From: Arcuatula senhousia
Taxonomy: Eukaryota; Mollusca; Bivalvia; Mytilida; Mytilidae
Assembly (NCBI GenBank): GCA_963971305.1
Contig: OZ020308.1
Span: 32,951,275 to 33,015,274 of the forward strand
Length of the DNA: 64,000 nt
Reading direction: 5' to 3'
The notes beneath the pieces were generated by a model that made no database searches, was not told the origin of the DNA, and saw nothing but the letters and a program-made list of their open reading frames with translations. Positions 10,501 to 21,949 of this stretch are shown in pieces. Within the stretch, counting starts at the first letter, position 1, and every line of letters begins with the position of its first letter. Made by a program: the position numbers and the translations under genes.

Positions 10501-10935
10501 CTCTGTAAAAATATACAGTTTAGGGGGGTTCTCGTTGATATATCAAATAAATTAAGAAGGGCAAATAATGGACCGCTACGTAAATATCTTAAATCAAGAG
10601 TTGAGAATATAAAAATTGAAAAAGGAAAAATGTTGCGGGGTTATACTAGTATTATAGATGTGTTTTAGTAAGTTAGGACTTCTTTGCTACAGATGGAATT
10701 AATACAAACATTTTTAATTTACAAATAAGGCTTTGTATCGAAAACACAACGTTTTTCCAAGCGTTTACACAAGTTTCGATTTGAAAGCAACAAATAAAAG
10801 AACTCTATTTTACCAAATTCATTAGTTGTTTTATTTTTGCTGTAACTTCTTATAGTTTGCATTTTATTCAAAAGAAGTACATGAACTATGTGGGGCCCTA
10901 TACACAAAATCTTAAAATATTTTATGTATTCAAAC

Positions 10936-11010
10936 CTGTATAAACAAGATCAGAGACATTGTTTGGACAAGTTGTTCTTCCCCATCTAATATACGTAGAT
11001 CCATGACTGA
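10936..11010 (-). CDS. Short-chain collagen C4-like protein, exon 2
   Basis: A 75-base exon encoding VSHGSTYIRWGRTTCPNNVS and DLVYTG, the conserved start of the C4-like domain ('WGRTTCP'). Acceptor TTTTTCAG precedes 11010; donor gtttga follows 10936. It enters and leaves in phase 1, matching both neighbouring exons. Confidence 0.85.
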
Positions 11011-11847
11011 CTGAAAAATTTATTTATAACATAAAGCATTTATAATACCTAAAACAATAATATTGCATAGTCTGAATAATATCAAACACGGATTTCCTCT
11101 GATTAAAAAGCAAAAGAAATATAGCAAGGCATTAGTCATCCCTATGAGACTAGAACAATTTTTAACATGGGCTCTATGGGAGATCTCGGAGGAGGGATGT
11201 CGTACTATAGTAAGACCTCTAATACACGGCCAAGACAGATGTATTAACCTTATGCCTTAATATGCACCTAAATACTCTCGTTAATTAACTTATTAATCAA
11301 CAGTAATTAAATATAAAAAAAAACAGGAAGTTGTATAAGGCGTTTTTGACCGGAATTGTAAAAATCTTGGTATCCGCGTGTGGGCATCGGCAGCGGCGGC
11401 GGCGGAGGAGGGCACCCGACCGGGACAGAAAAAATTTCGAAACGATTTTCCCAGAAAATCATACCCTTTTGGTAATATATCATCAGAACGGGTTTAATAC
11501 ATAATATGTTTTCAAAGGGGGTACTATACCCTCACCAATTGATTGACAGGAAGTGACAAGCCATTGACAGGTAGTGACGTACACACCCATGGACAGGAAA
11601 TTACCTAATTGAACCACACCTCTTATTGATGGGGGGGAAATTCCCTAATTAATCCCCTAAAGTTTTTTAATGTGGGTTTCAACCCCAAACATTTGACAGG
11701 TGTGAAGGGCCATCAATCATAAAAATCGTGAAATTCCTTAAAACGTGTTTCAACCCCAAACTTTTGTGAAGGGTAATCGATCATGTGAGGATTACATTTT
11801 TTTTTAATTCCAACGCCTACGCGAAGAATCTAATGGGGAGCTTGGGG

Positions 11848-11856
11848 TATAAAAAG
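11848..11856 (+). promoter_or_regulatory. TATA-like box in the left arm, pointing inward
   Basis: GGGGTATAAAAAGG, followed about 55 bases on by AAGTAAGTT, a splice-donor-like word. The same arrangement is kept in the right arm. Promoter function is inference. Confidence 0.45.
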
Positions 11857-11921
11857 GCTGTTAACTTGGGTCTTCCAACGAATTCTTCAAGAACAAGATT
11901 ACGAAAGTAAGTTACCATTTA

Positions 11922-12089
11922 TTATTTCAGTATTTCAAGGGTGTGATCATTGAGAAGTCTTATCTTAAGGACACATAATCAATGTATGCAAAGACCTAAG
12001 CCAAACATTTGTTTTTGTACCCTATTGCACTCTTTGAATAATTAATCAAAATTAATTATGTATTAGTGTTTTATGAAATACTGAAATAA
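11922..12089. mobile_element. Nested 168-bp MITE in the left arm
   Basis: It begins TTATTTCAGTATTTCA and ends with the exact complement TGAAATACTGAAATAA (16-bp TIR). The right arm of transposon A reads straight across this site ('ccatttatcactg'), so it is an empty-site control. Confidence 0.8.
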
Positions 12090-12152
12090 TAAACACTGCA
12101 TGGAAAGAGCGAAAGGGAAAAACGGTTGATTTCTGTGCCCCGGTGTAGTTTA

Positions 12153-13815
12153 CTCCTGTGTAAACAGGAAGTGTAAACAGCCGCCGCTGCCGATGCCCAC
12201 ACGCGGATACCAAGATTTTTACAATTCCGGTCAAAAACGCTTTATACAACTTCCTGTTTACACAGGAGTTGTATTGTGGGTAAAACAGACGATTGTAAAC
12301 ATCAGGAAGACGAAAATATGTCATTTAGGTAAGAAAAATAGATATACTAGTGTTGTTAAGGTTCATTTGTAGTTTCTTACTTGTCACTCTATTGTTTTCT
12401 AACAAGTTTTAAATCAATAGATAAATAATGTATGAAATATCGCAATGAAAAAACAAAAAGTTAAAATGTTGAAAATCGCATAATTCTTGGTACATCTGTA
12501 AGCAATTAGTAAGTGTAAATATTCTTTATAATACTTTAAAACATATTCTACTGTCGAAGATTAGTAATTGTCCTCTCAAATGATTTGACAGCTGTGTTTA
12601 ACTTATGAGGCGAATGTTTATTGTGTGCCCTGCTGCTGTTAAGTTCTGTGCACGCTGTAGTTTATTTGAGAGCAGTTTTTAAAGTAGCGAAAGTTTATTT
12701 ATGTGTTCTGATAAAACTTATCAGAATAGAAAAAGCCTTTAATTTATAGAAAAACTCATTTCTAAGTAGCAGTTTGCGTATTAAATCTTTATTTGATGGA
12801 ATATCTTATGAAAGGTTAACAAAAAACCTACAATAAGTAACTGATTTGTTGTTTTGTAAACACTCAATAAAAAGGGTTGAAGAAATGCTGTCGTTTATTT
12901 CCGAGTTCACGAATGTTGATTTCTGTGCATCAAATATTGTTGTAGCTTATTTCTGTGCTATTTATTTTTATTATAATTTTTATTGATTGATGTTATAACA
13001 TGAATGTACTTTAAATACAGGCTAGAGGCACTAATGGAAATATTTTTTTTTCAATTTCAGAAATATAATATGGATAAATTAAAATGCTAATATTGTGATT
13101 TTTTTTTGCATATTCAACGACACAATTTTGCATTTTGTCCATAACCATCCCAAGGAAAAAGTAAATATCAAAATTAGAGTGGATGAGAAAAATAACAAGT
13201 TTAAACATTTAAAATTTGATTTGAGACCAGAAGATGAAATTTTAAAAGGAAAAAACATTGTACCAGATGAATGAAAAACTTACAATAACCGTTGTTGACT
13301 TTGATGATGTTTTGGAACCCCCATTGTCTATTGAAGTTGGGTATAAAACTGTTAGTTTTATTGTTCGGAAATGTTATTTTGAAATGTAATCATAAACAAA
13401 CCGAATACTGCATAGCAGGAAATTATCGAGACAGATTTATTTTGCGATTTTCGCACTGACATTGCTGCACCTAAATTGAAAAAAATACACGGCGCGATAT
13501 GTGTCCTCCATTTTAGTCTAAATGGACAATACGATTACTGTGAAAAATTAATACTAAATGTGTTAACTAAAATTCAGTAGTCCTTCCAGGAAAAGCAAAG
13601 ACGGTGCGAAAAAAAATCCCAGGTTTACAGCCTACAAAAATAACTGAATACATACATTCTATTCTATTCTGTTTAAATATAGATTTTATCACCAATTAAT
13701 TTTGTCGTGCATTGTTTAAAAGAGCTTTATATATTATTTTTGTAATTTATAGAATAAGTAAAACATTAGATGGTTTAGACAGGAATTGTAAATGAACACT
13801 TGTTTTAAAATTATC
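12153..13815. other. Interior of transposon A, left part
   Basis: AT-rich, with 'gttgatttctgtgc' words repeated from the arm (12125, 12915). A stretch at about 13070-13400 looks faintly coding but carries many stops in all frames. No gene is supported. Confidence 0.4.
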
Positions 13816-14625
13816 CTGGGGCCGTGTTAACGAAGGTGTCCTAGGATTAGGACATGTCTAAGGATGGTGTTTGGACATGTCTCGGTCCTAAGTCGTGAAG
13901 GCATCCTAAAAAATGGCACGTCCTAAATTTGGTCCGTAATTAAGGTTGTAAAAATTGTTGTCCTAGGACCATACTTGTGACTTTGAATTAAAAAAAAAGT
14001 GTCTGAAATAGGTTTTACCCCCTTGAATTAGGGTTGTATGTTGCCCATTTCTCATTTTTTGATATTTTACTTTCTACATTTAGCAAACTAAGATATTTTT
14101 GCCATTGATTAAATTTTCCCAATAGTGACCCATATATTGGCGTTTTACCAGGTACATTTTGACGATAATCTAATATATGTAGTACTAGACTTTTGAAATT
14201 AACATTTAACAGTTCATGTGGATATTTGCTTCCCAAACCTAGGGATTTACATTTGGTATTAGTGATAAGTGCAACGCGCAGAACAAAACTGAATGAAAAA
14301 ATGCAATGATATTGCAATACATTACTTTTATTCTAAAAAAAAACCAAAAGGCAATGCAATAAAAATGCTTAAATCTATTTTGCATTTGAAAATGTAAAAC
14401 AAAATCTTCAAGTTTTTTTCAAACGCCTTCACATCGGCGTAAATGTATGACATATGGCTATTCAGGATTATTCGTATAAGGATGGTCCTATTTAAGGTTA
14501 TTCTAAGATGGTTTCGTTTTACATCCTTGGACGCGTCTAAGGATGATCCTTTCTACATCCCATTTTAAGTCATAAGACATTGTTTAGGATACAGCTTAGG
14601 ACAGCTTCATTAGCCTGTCCCCTGG
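13816..14625. mobile_element. Fold-back element with GTCCTA-rich ends, nested in transposon A
   Basis: The left end (CTGGGGCCGTGTTAACGAAG then GTCCTAGGA) and the right end (complement: CCAGGGGACAGGCTAATGAAG then CTGTCCTAAG) are imperfect inverted copies. Both are rich in GTCCTA/TAGGAC words. The 100-codon ORF inside (14317-14015, minus) resembles nothing I know. Confidence 0.55.
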
Positions 14626-15141
14626 TTTAGAGTTAGAACTAAAGTTATATTTCCATTATTTGATCTGATTGTCTATGGCCAACTCAGAACGAAACATTCG
14701 CAACCACACCAATAAACTTCCACGGGCTCTGAAATATACATTCGCATGTATAGAAAATCTGCACAGAAATATACATTCGCGGTGAAAATTTTAACACCTA
14801 CTCTTATTTCATCGGTCTTGAACCTTTGCATAATTAAACTTTATTTATCAACAATAGAGTTCTATATATACTTAAATACACGATGAACAGTTTTTGTTCA
14901 CTTTATTTTCATCTGCAAGTGTTTTATTTATGTAATTTTTCCAAAAAAAACGTGTTTTATTTATAAATTGATGACTTTTTGTGATCAAAATAGCTTATGA
15001 CATAAAAATGCAAGTAAAACTTGAATAAACTAAATCGTTACTATCTAATGTTGAAATCACGGACAATGCAGGATATGTAATTATTCAATAATTAAGTAAA
15101 AAGGCAGAAAAAAACAGACGACTTCATTTTGAGCACAGCAA
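14626..15141. other. Interior of transposon A, right part
   Basis: AT-rich sequence. 'atatacattcgc' occurs twice near 14740 and 14770. No gene is seen. Confidence 0.4.
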
Positions 15142-16002
15142 TAAACTACATCGGGGCACAGGAATCAACTGTTTTTCCCTTTCGCTCTTTCCATACAGTG
15201 ATAAATGGTAACTTACATTCGTAATCTTGTTCTTTAAGAATTCGTTGGAAGACCCAAGTAAACAGCCTTTTATACCCCAAGCTCCCCATTAAATTCTTCG
15301 CGTGGGCGTTGGAATTAAAAAAAATGTTATCCTCACATGATCGATTACCCTTCACAAAAGTTTGGGGATGAAACACGTTTTAAGGAATTTCACGATTTTT
15401 ATGATTGATGGCCCTTCACACCTGTCAAATGTTTGGGGTTGATACCCACATTAAAAAACTTTAGGGGATTAATTAGGGAATTTTCCCCCATCAATAAGAG
15501 GTGTGGTTCAATTAGGTAATTTCCTGTCCATGGGTGTGTACGTCACTACCTGTCAATGGCTTGTCACTTCCTGTCAATCAATGGGTGAGGCCGTGAGGGT
15601 ATAGTACCCCCTTTGAAAACATATTATGTATTCAACCCGTGCTGATGATATATTACCAAAAGGGTATGATTTTCTGGGAAAACCGTTTCGAATTTTTTTC
15701 TGTCCCGGTCGGGTGCCCTCCTCCGCCGCCGCCGCCGCCCTCCAAGCGGATACCAAGATTTTTACAATTCCGGTCAAAAACGCCCTATACAACTTCCTGG
15801 TTTTTTTTTATATTTGACATATTTAATAACTGTTGATTAATAAGTTAATTAACGAGGGTATTTAGGTGCATATTAAGGCATAAGGTTAATACATCTGTGT
15901 TGGCCGTGTATTAGAGGTCTTACTATAGTACGACATCCCTCCTCCGAGATCTCCCATAGAGCCCATGTTAAAAATTGTTCTAGTCTCATAGGGATGACTA
16001 CT
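15142..16002 (-). repeat. Right inverted arm of transposon A
   Basis: Reverse complement of 11134-12152 minus the nested MITE. Its outer end has one extra AGT triplet (revcomp AGTAGTCATCCC against AGTCATCCC on the left). Confidence 0.85.
15267..15274 (-). promoter_or_regulatory. TATA-like box in the right arm, pointing inward
   Basis: On the minus strand GGGGTATAAAAGG is followed by TGTAAGTTACC. It mirrors the left arm. Confidence 0.45.
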
Positions 16003-16118
16003 CAAGGCATTGAATTGGAACTGAGACAATACGAACAATACGATGGGACAGTTAGGACAACAAACCCATAAACAACACCTGAAACGTGATCTCTCGTAAA
16101 AACGAAAGTATAGTCAGG

Positions 16119-17346
16119 GGCATACTATAAAACCTGGCCTGGCCTCATTGGCTTGGCCTGGCCTGGTCTCATTGGCCTGGCCTGGCTTCATGTCGGGGCT
16201 TCTTTGGCCTGGGCTGGCTTCATTGGCTTGGCTTGGCTTGGCTTGGCTTCATTGGCCTAGCCTGGCCTCTGAATATTGGCACAGCTTCAATTTTCAATTT
16301 GATTTGTATAATTAATTTATTCATGTTTTATTTATTTAATGATGACCAATGGAAACATTTAAATACTTTAATCAACTTGTTATTGTTTGATTAGGCTGTG
16401 CTGAGAGAATAAAGGTATGATAATACATTATCAGTTTTATCAGATACCCATCTGACTCTGTAACAGGGCAGTCTGAGTTTCAAAGCATTTTGTGTAATAA
16501 AAGAGTAATCCAAATTTTGAACATGTATCTAAATGAAGAAATATAGATATCCTTTTTTTATTTTTAATAAACATTTTTGTTTGAAGTAATGCTTGTACAC
16601 TGTTCATAAGATACTGTTTATCATGATTTTCATTCAGTATTTAATTAAAATATCATTTCTAGAGTGTGCAACTTGAGACAATAAAAATGTCTCTTTTAAT
16701 CCATTAGCTTTGAAATATTGTTACACTTTAGCAGATAAGATCAGATAAGCAAAGAATTTGTCAGTTTTTACTGGGAACTAGTACAGAATGTTCATTTCCA
16801 GTAATAAAATAATAGAGATGGATAATATATTTAACACTAACTGTATAAAATTATAAGGATTAAGACATTATAAATAATTTTAAAAAGTGGGCCCATTTTT
16901 TAGTACCATACCATGGTATATTTTTGGTGTAATAAGAGTTATAGATTTCTGATTGTTATAAACTAATTTTAAATCTTTCAAACATCTATTGCAGCTCTCT
17001 GACCACATACAAAATTTGAAATACCGGTACTTTTTAAATACACAAAATGTTTTGAAACTCAGACTGCCCTGTTACAGAGTCAGATGGGTATCTGATAAAA
17101 CTGATAATGTATTATCATACCTTTATTCTCTCAACACAGCCTAATCAATCAATAACATTTAAATGTTTCCATTGGTCATCATTAAATAAATAAAACATGC
17201 ATTAATTAATTATACAAATCAAATTGAAAATTGAAGCTGTGCCAATTTTCAGAGGCCAGGCTAGGCCAATGAAGCCAAGCCAGGCCAATGGGACCAGGCC
17301 AGGCCAGGCCAAGCCAATGAGGCCAGGCCAGGTTTTATAGTATGCC
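16119..17346. mobile_element. Long-TIR transposon B (MULE-like, non-autonomous)
   Basis: It starts GGCATACTATAAAACCTGG and ends with the exact complement. The inverted arms run about 310-370 bases and begin with TGGCC/CATTGG-rich repeats (16135-16265 and 17255-17335), followed by unique matching sequence to about 16492 and back to about 17038. ATAGTCAGG flanks both ends (16110-16118 and 17347-17355), a perfect 9-bp duplication typical of the Mutator superfamily. No ORF. It lies just outside transposon A, in the same intron. Confidence 0.87.
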
Positions 17347-17387
17347 ATAGTCAGGTGCTCCAGAAGTGTAATGAGTTGATGACAAAC

Positions 17388-17800
17388 AAGAGGCTCCAAT
17401 AAGCCTGAATCAATCGCTCACCTGGTCCTTACGATTTAAGGGACTATTCTATGACCCCTAAAAAGGGTCATTTGACACCTTAAAATCAATGGAGCCTTTT
17501 GTAGAGATCAATAAGCTGAAGGTTTAATCAAGCAACAGCTTTTCTCTATCTTCAATAGTTTTTATTCTATAGACCAACACTTGAAAATTTGCTATTTTTG
17601 ATCTTTAAAGGGTCATAACTCTATGAGAAGTCATCTGGAAACATCGCCCCAAGGGAGACTTTTGTAGAAAGCAATCATCTGCAATAGTTTTTATTCTATA
17701 GACCAAAAAAAATGAAAAACACTGCTTGGCCTAAACCCCTATTCTAGGTCATCTGACAACTTCGACCCTACGGACAAGATGGAGGCTTTTGCAGACCTTT
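17388..17800 (+). mobile_element. F1 element, copy 2, 3'-truncated
   Basis: It starts with the F1 terminus (AACAAGAGGCTCC and TCGCTCACCTGG). About two to three diverged units of the short type follow ('aagcaacagcttttctctat', 'ttttattctatagacca'). The microsatellite and 3' hairpin are missing. Confidence 0.7.
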
Positions 17801-18149
17801 TTGTGCTGAAGAAGGGAGGTTGCATCACGATTTTTAAATATCATGTGCTCACGTTGAGAAAGACGAGATTTCCATCTCTCAGTTATCGTACAGATAGGCT
17901 ATTGGTTTATGATTGGTGTATTATAACATCAGGAACTACTTACCACTCCAATCATCTTAGTTAACCCTTATTTTGATGTGAGTTTGCGTTTGGTTATTTG
18001 TGTGTGTGTTTATTTTAACTTTTTTCTATTGTGGGTCGTTTTTTTTTGTGTTGTCATTTTTGTCCTAGCCTTTTGAACCAATATATTTACATTTCCAAAA
18101 CCACTAATATTTTGAAAATATGAAATTTAATTGACAATTATATACCCAC
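17801..18149. other. Intron 1 of the collagen C4-like gene, distal part
   Basis: No exon or repeat recognised; a short TG-rich run lies near 18000. Confidence 0.4.
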
Positions 18150-18450
18150 CTTTGCTTTCAGTTTGCTGAATAGCCTTGAAGTCTCCGGAAATTTCTTGGA
18201 GTTCTCGTGTTAAATTCTGTGTAGTTTGAGTAAGCTGTTGATTTTGTTGCAAAAGGTGCTGGTTCTCTTGTTGAAGTGCTTTCACATCTCCAGTTAGTTG
18301 TTGGTTCTGCTGTACTAGTTGCTGCATTTGTCACTCCATACTTTCAAAGCGAGCATTTATAACATCTGGATCACTTAGCAGCAGACGTTTTTCCTCGGAT
18401 CCTAAACATACCTGAAAGAACAATACATGTACTATCCAAAGAGACAACAT
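18150..18450 (-). CDS. Short-chain collagen C4-like protein, exon 1 (signal peptide and coiled coil), with in-frame TGA
   Basis: The ATG is at 18450-18448. The first residues MLSLWIVHVLFFQVCLG form a signal peptide, followed by SEEKRLLLSDPDVINARFES. The codon at 18333-18331 (residue 40) is TGA. The frame then continues as a Gln/Leu/Asn-rich heptad coiled coil (QQLVQQNQQL, LQQENQHLLQQNQQL) to the donor at 18150|gtgggtata, phase 1. Signal peptide, coiled coil and C4 domain in three exons fit a secreted, oligomeric protein. The TGA sits where one C-to-T change of CGA (Arg) would produce it. It could be a nonsense allele, a pseudogene or a base-call error. A downstream Met at 18327 would lack the signal peptide. 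Confidence 0.83.
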
Positions 18451-20600
18451 TGCCGTAAAATTCCTTATTGCTTAGTACAATCTTTGAACTAAATTGACCT
18501 TCATGATTCATGTCTATTTGATAAGCATTGAAATCACTCTTTGCATGTAATCTCCGTATAGTCGAAAATCATACAAAATAAAAAAGGGGGAAAATGGGAC
18601 ACAGATGCCACCGCGTTGGATGCTGAATAGAAAGTAAAAGTCCGACAGGTCTGAAAGTCGACGTATGGACTTTCTGAGGAAAGCCTAAGGGAAATTTTTA
18701 CGTCAATTTTAATATCGGCCCAGTCCCAAACAGAAAGTGGAACTGTGGAAGTCCGAAAGGTCTGAATGTCGCTTAGGACGTATAATTGATCACAGAACAA
18801 ATCATCTCACTCGCGATTTGTGAAAAAAGCTTGACAAAAATTTTCACGTCAACGTTCCTGTGAACCCAATCCGAAACAGCAAGAAGATGACCGACAGGTC
18901 TGAAAGTCGCTTATGACGTACCGTTTGTCATACAAAACCATCCTACCAAATTTCAAATTATTTCACTCACGGTTTCTGAGAAAAGCTTGACGGAAATGTT
19001 CAAGTAAAATTTCATATCGGTCCAATCCTAAACAGGAAGTAGAAGTTTGACAGGTCTAAACATTGTGTTGATTTTTTTATTCATTTTTTTTTCTTTTGGT
19101 GATTTTATTTCAAATAAGGAAAATGCAGGTCTGAAAAGATCCTCTAGCTGAAACAGATATAAGTTGTTAAGACGATAACCTGTTGCCTCAACTTACTGAT
19201 CTTGATTTAGACTTGCGCGACTTTATATCTCCAGTACTCTGTTCTAACACTTGTGCTATTCCCAGCATTCTTAAAGTGTTGCTATACATGCTATTATGGC
19301 GTTTTTTTTTCAAGATGTTCTTGTTTGTCTATACCGGTTGTTGCCCTTTCGGAATTTGACACCAGAATGTCCAATTGGATGCCTCTTTGCATCTGCTATA
19401 GATAGGGGGTGGTAAAGGGTTATTTTCATGCAACGTTTGAGATGTTTTTTTTTTCGTGTTTTCGTGATTTTGATTTTTATTTCCCGTGTTTTCGTGTTGA
19501 CATGGTTGTAAGTGCTCCGTTATTGCCCGTATTTTAGCCCCGTGTTCCGTGTTTGACAAACTATTTCTCGTTCGTGATCATCTTTTTTGTTCCAAAATCT
19601 GGAACGTGTTTAAATCAGTTTATGTTCTCAAAAACTTTAAAAATCAAAAGGATTCGATTGAATTTCACAATTATTCAAATTCATTTTGCCGTGTTTCGTG
19701 AATTGCGATTTTGGCAACTCGTGTTCGTTTTTGGCATTTTTTAAGCGCGTGTTTTCGTGTTAGGGTCCCTCTTAACCAACCTCTTAAACGTAGAGGAGTG
19801 TTTTGCTATGCCATTAGTTATACATTGGACACTACTTTGAAACACATCCGACAATTTACATTTGCAAATCTAGTTGCATTTAAATCTGTAAATTATTGCA
19901 TACAAGCTACCACTGTGTTCATCTTTATACATGGGATTTTATCAAATACTTTTTGTTCTGAGTTCAATTAAATTCCATGTGATGATAATAAATTGCGGTT
20001 CTTATATATGCAATATCCAATGGGATTTTTCACCATGGTTCGTTCATCTTTAAATCTAATTAATTGTACCTAATTTTGCACATGCACTAAGTAACTAGTC
20101 TAGCTCTTGAATGAATTATTTCATGTGTTGGGCTGAACCATTCAGGCTGAAAGTAGACCATAAAGAGATGTGGAATAAAGGTACGCGACACAACCAACAT
20201 TAAAGAAACGGTAATTTAAAAAAATCACAATGGAAAACAGTCAGCAGTCTTCAACATGACCAGAAGTCACTGCTAGCTGTCAATACTAAAAATACAATAC
20301 ATAAGGTTCAAACAAGTCCCTAGATTATCAACGAAAGACCCATTTCTAGACATAAAACAAAAATCAGATAGTTCAATGACAGGGACAAACAAACAACTTT
20401 GACAAGGATTACTGGCTTAGGACAGGCACATATAAAATGTGGCTGAGTTAAACAAGTTTTTTGGGGGGTACAACCTTACCCCTATTGTTAATCTTGAACA
20501 AAGCACAAAACTAACACACTTTAAAAATCAGATCGATAAAAGTTCAATTCACCAAGAGTGCACATATTTGTACATTTGATTAAAAGAGAATAATTTATAT
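18451..20600. other. Upstream region of the collagen C4-like gene
   Basis: A diverged F8-type array lies at about 18600-19060. A short ORF with a good donor (19283-19197, minus) is unassigned. About 20130-20290 is an inverted relative of part of the TTAA element (9590-9690). Nothing else is recognised. The promoter of the C4-like gene should be just above 18450, but I see no clear TATA box. Confidence 0.4.
18600..19060. repeat. F8-type degenerate tandem array
   Basis: About three units of about 150 bases share 'ggtctgaaagtcgcttatga' and 'tttctgagaaaagcttga' with the F8 element at 30350-30876. No terminal hairpin. Confidence 0.55.
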
Positions 20601-20601
20601 G

Positions 20602-21786
20602 ACAAGTGTGGCCACTAAAAGTATGTCTCGCCTGCCGGCACCATCGCTAAAATCAACTACCTAAGCTTTCATTTCTTGATATAAACATAAAAAGTGTCAG
20701 TATACCTAATAACAGATGCCTAGTCATTATACTATTCAAGCAATCCATTGTCCACACAAGTATTACAAAAAGTTTTCTGTCTAAAAAAATACCTAAGTTC
20801 ACAGAGTCACTGGAGCGTAAAAATGGGGTCATGGTCACATGGCATGGTGACAGTTGCGTTGTCCATAACCGCAACTGTCTGTTTACCCAATATCAGATGC
20901 CTAGCTATTATAACTTTCCAGCAATTCATTGTCCATAAAAGTCTTACAAAAAAGTTTTTTCGGCCTGAAAAAGACCTAAGTTCACAGATTCACTGGAGCG
21001 TGAAAATGGGGTCAGGGTCACACGGCATGGTGACAGTGGCATAGACCATAACCTGAACTGTCTGTATACTAAATATCAGATGCCTAGCTATTATACTTTT
21101 CAAGCAATTCATCGTCCACAAAAGTCTTACAAAAAAGTTTACAGCCTGAAAAAAGACCTAAGTTCACTGAGTCACTGGAGCGTGAAAATGGGGTCAGGGT
21201 CACATGGCATGGTGACAGTTGCGTAAACCATAACCTGAACTGTCTGTATACTAAATATCAGATGCCTAGCTATTATACTTTTCAAGCAATTCATCGTCCA
21301 CAAAAGTCTTACAAAAAAGTTTACAGCCTGAAAAAAGACCTAAGTTCACAGAGTCACTGGAGCGTGAAAATGAGGTCAGGGTCACATGGCATGGTGACAG
21401 TTGGGTTGACCATAACCTGAACTGTCTGTATACCAAATATCAGATGCCTAGCTATTATACTTTTCAAGCAATTCACCGTCCACAAAAGTCTTACAAAAAA
21501 GTTTACGGCCTGAAAAAAGACCTAAGTTCACAGAGTCACTGGAGCGTAAAAATGGGGTCAGGGTCAAATGGCATGGTGACAGTTGCGTAGCCCATAACCT
21601 GAACTATCTGTATACCAAATATCAGATGCCTAGCTATTATACTTTTCAAGCAATTCATTGTCCACAAAAGTCTTACAAGAAAGTTTACGCCGCCGCCGTC
21701 GCCGCCGCCGCCGTCGCCGCCGCCGTCGCCGGAAAGTAATACCTATGTCTCGCCTTCCGCGACTATTCGTCGCAGGCGAGACAAAA
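20602..21786 (+). mobile_element. Family F2 HINE/Pearl-like element, copy a
   Basis: The 5' end is GTGTGGCCACTAAAAGTATG then TCTCGCCTGCCGG. The core is about six units of about 176 bases ('agttcacagagtcactggag', 'ggcatggtgacagttgcg', 'atcagatgcctagctattat'). A CCGCCG/CCGTCG run (21689-21731) replaces the usual GACG tract. The 3' hairpin is GTCTCGCCTTCCGCGACTAT with its return arm GTCGCAGGCGAGAC. The last bases CAGGCGAGA complement the 5' TCTCGCCTG. Confidence 0.75.
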
Positions 21787-21949
21787 AACTGAGATGTAGA
21801 TTGTACGTATATGATCAAGCCATACAAAGAACAAGACTAAATTAATTACAGCTGGAGTTAACATGTGTGTTATGGTCTCCTGTTCATTTTACTCTAAAAC
21901 CTTTCATAAAATAAATCTTTGACAATGTACTCACTTGTGAAACCTCTGC

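Larger units (their letters stand above)
11134..12152 (+). repeat. Left inverted arm of transposon A
   Basis: Collinear with the reverse complement of 15142-16002, including the CGG-rich stretch, AACAGGAAGTTGTATAAGG, repeated CAACCCCAAAC, and the TATA-containing end. Only this arm carries the 168-base insertion 11922-12089. Confidence 0.85.
11134..16002. mobile_element. Long-TIR transposon A (MULE-like or Polinton-like, non-autonomous)
   Basis: Two inverted arms, about 850 bases each once a nested insertion is removed (11134-12152 and 15142-16002), enclose about 3 kb. The sequence CAAGGCATT stands just outside both ends (11125-11133 and 16003-16011), a perfect 9-bp direct repeat as made by Mutator-like elements. 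An alternative is a 6-bp duplication (CAAGGC) with ends ATTAGT/AGTAGT, which would fit a Polinton. No intact transposase or polymerase is visible inside. It lies in intron 1 of the collagen C4-like gene. A third, shorter inverted copy of arm sequence lies at about 12176-12256. Confidence 0.8.

Noticed and set aside
12052..12324. 90-codon minus-strand ORF in element A
   Set aside because: It is made of arm and inverted-arm sequence and includes the nested MITE end; not a protein.
14015..14317. 100-codon minus-strand ORF
   Set aside because: It lies inside a fold-back element, shows no recognisable domain or splice context, and such lengths occur by chance in this AT-rich DNA.
19197..19283. 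Possible exon MYSNTLRMLGIAQ... with a GTAAGT donor (minus)
   Set aside because: It has no acceptor, is not needed by the collagen C4-like gene (whose ATG and signal peptide are at 18450), and matches no family I know.
20602..21786. CRISPR-like array of regular repeats
   Set aside because: Units are about 176 bases and adjoin directly without unique spacers. It is a tandem core of a mobile element in a eukaryote.
21630..21827. Arg-rich ORF
   Set aside because: It is a shadow of the CCGCCG microsatellite at the end of F2 copy a.
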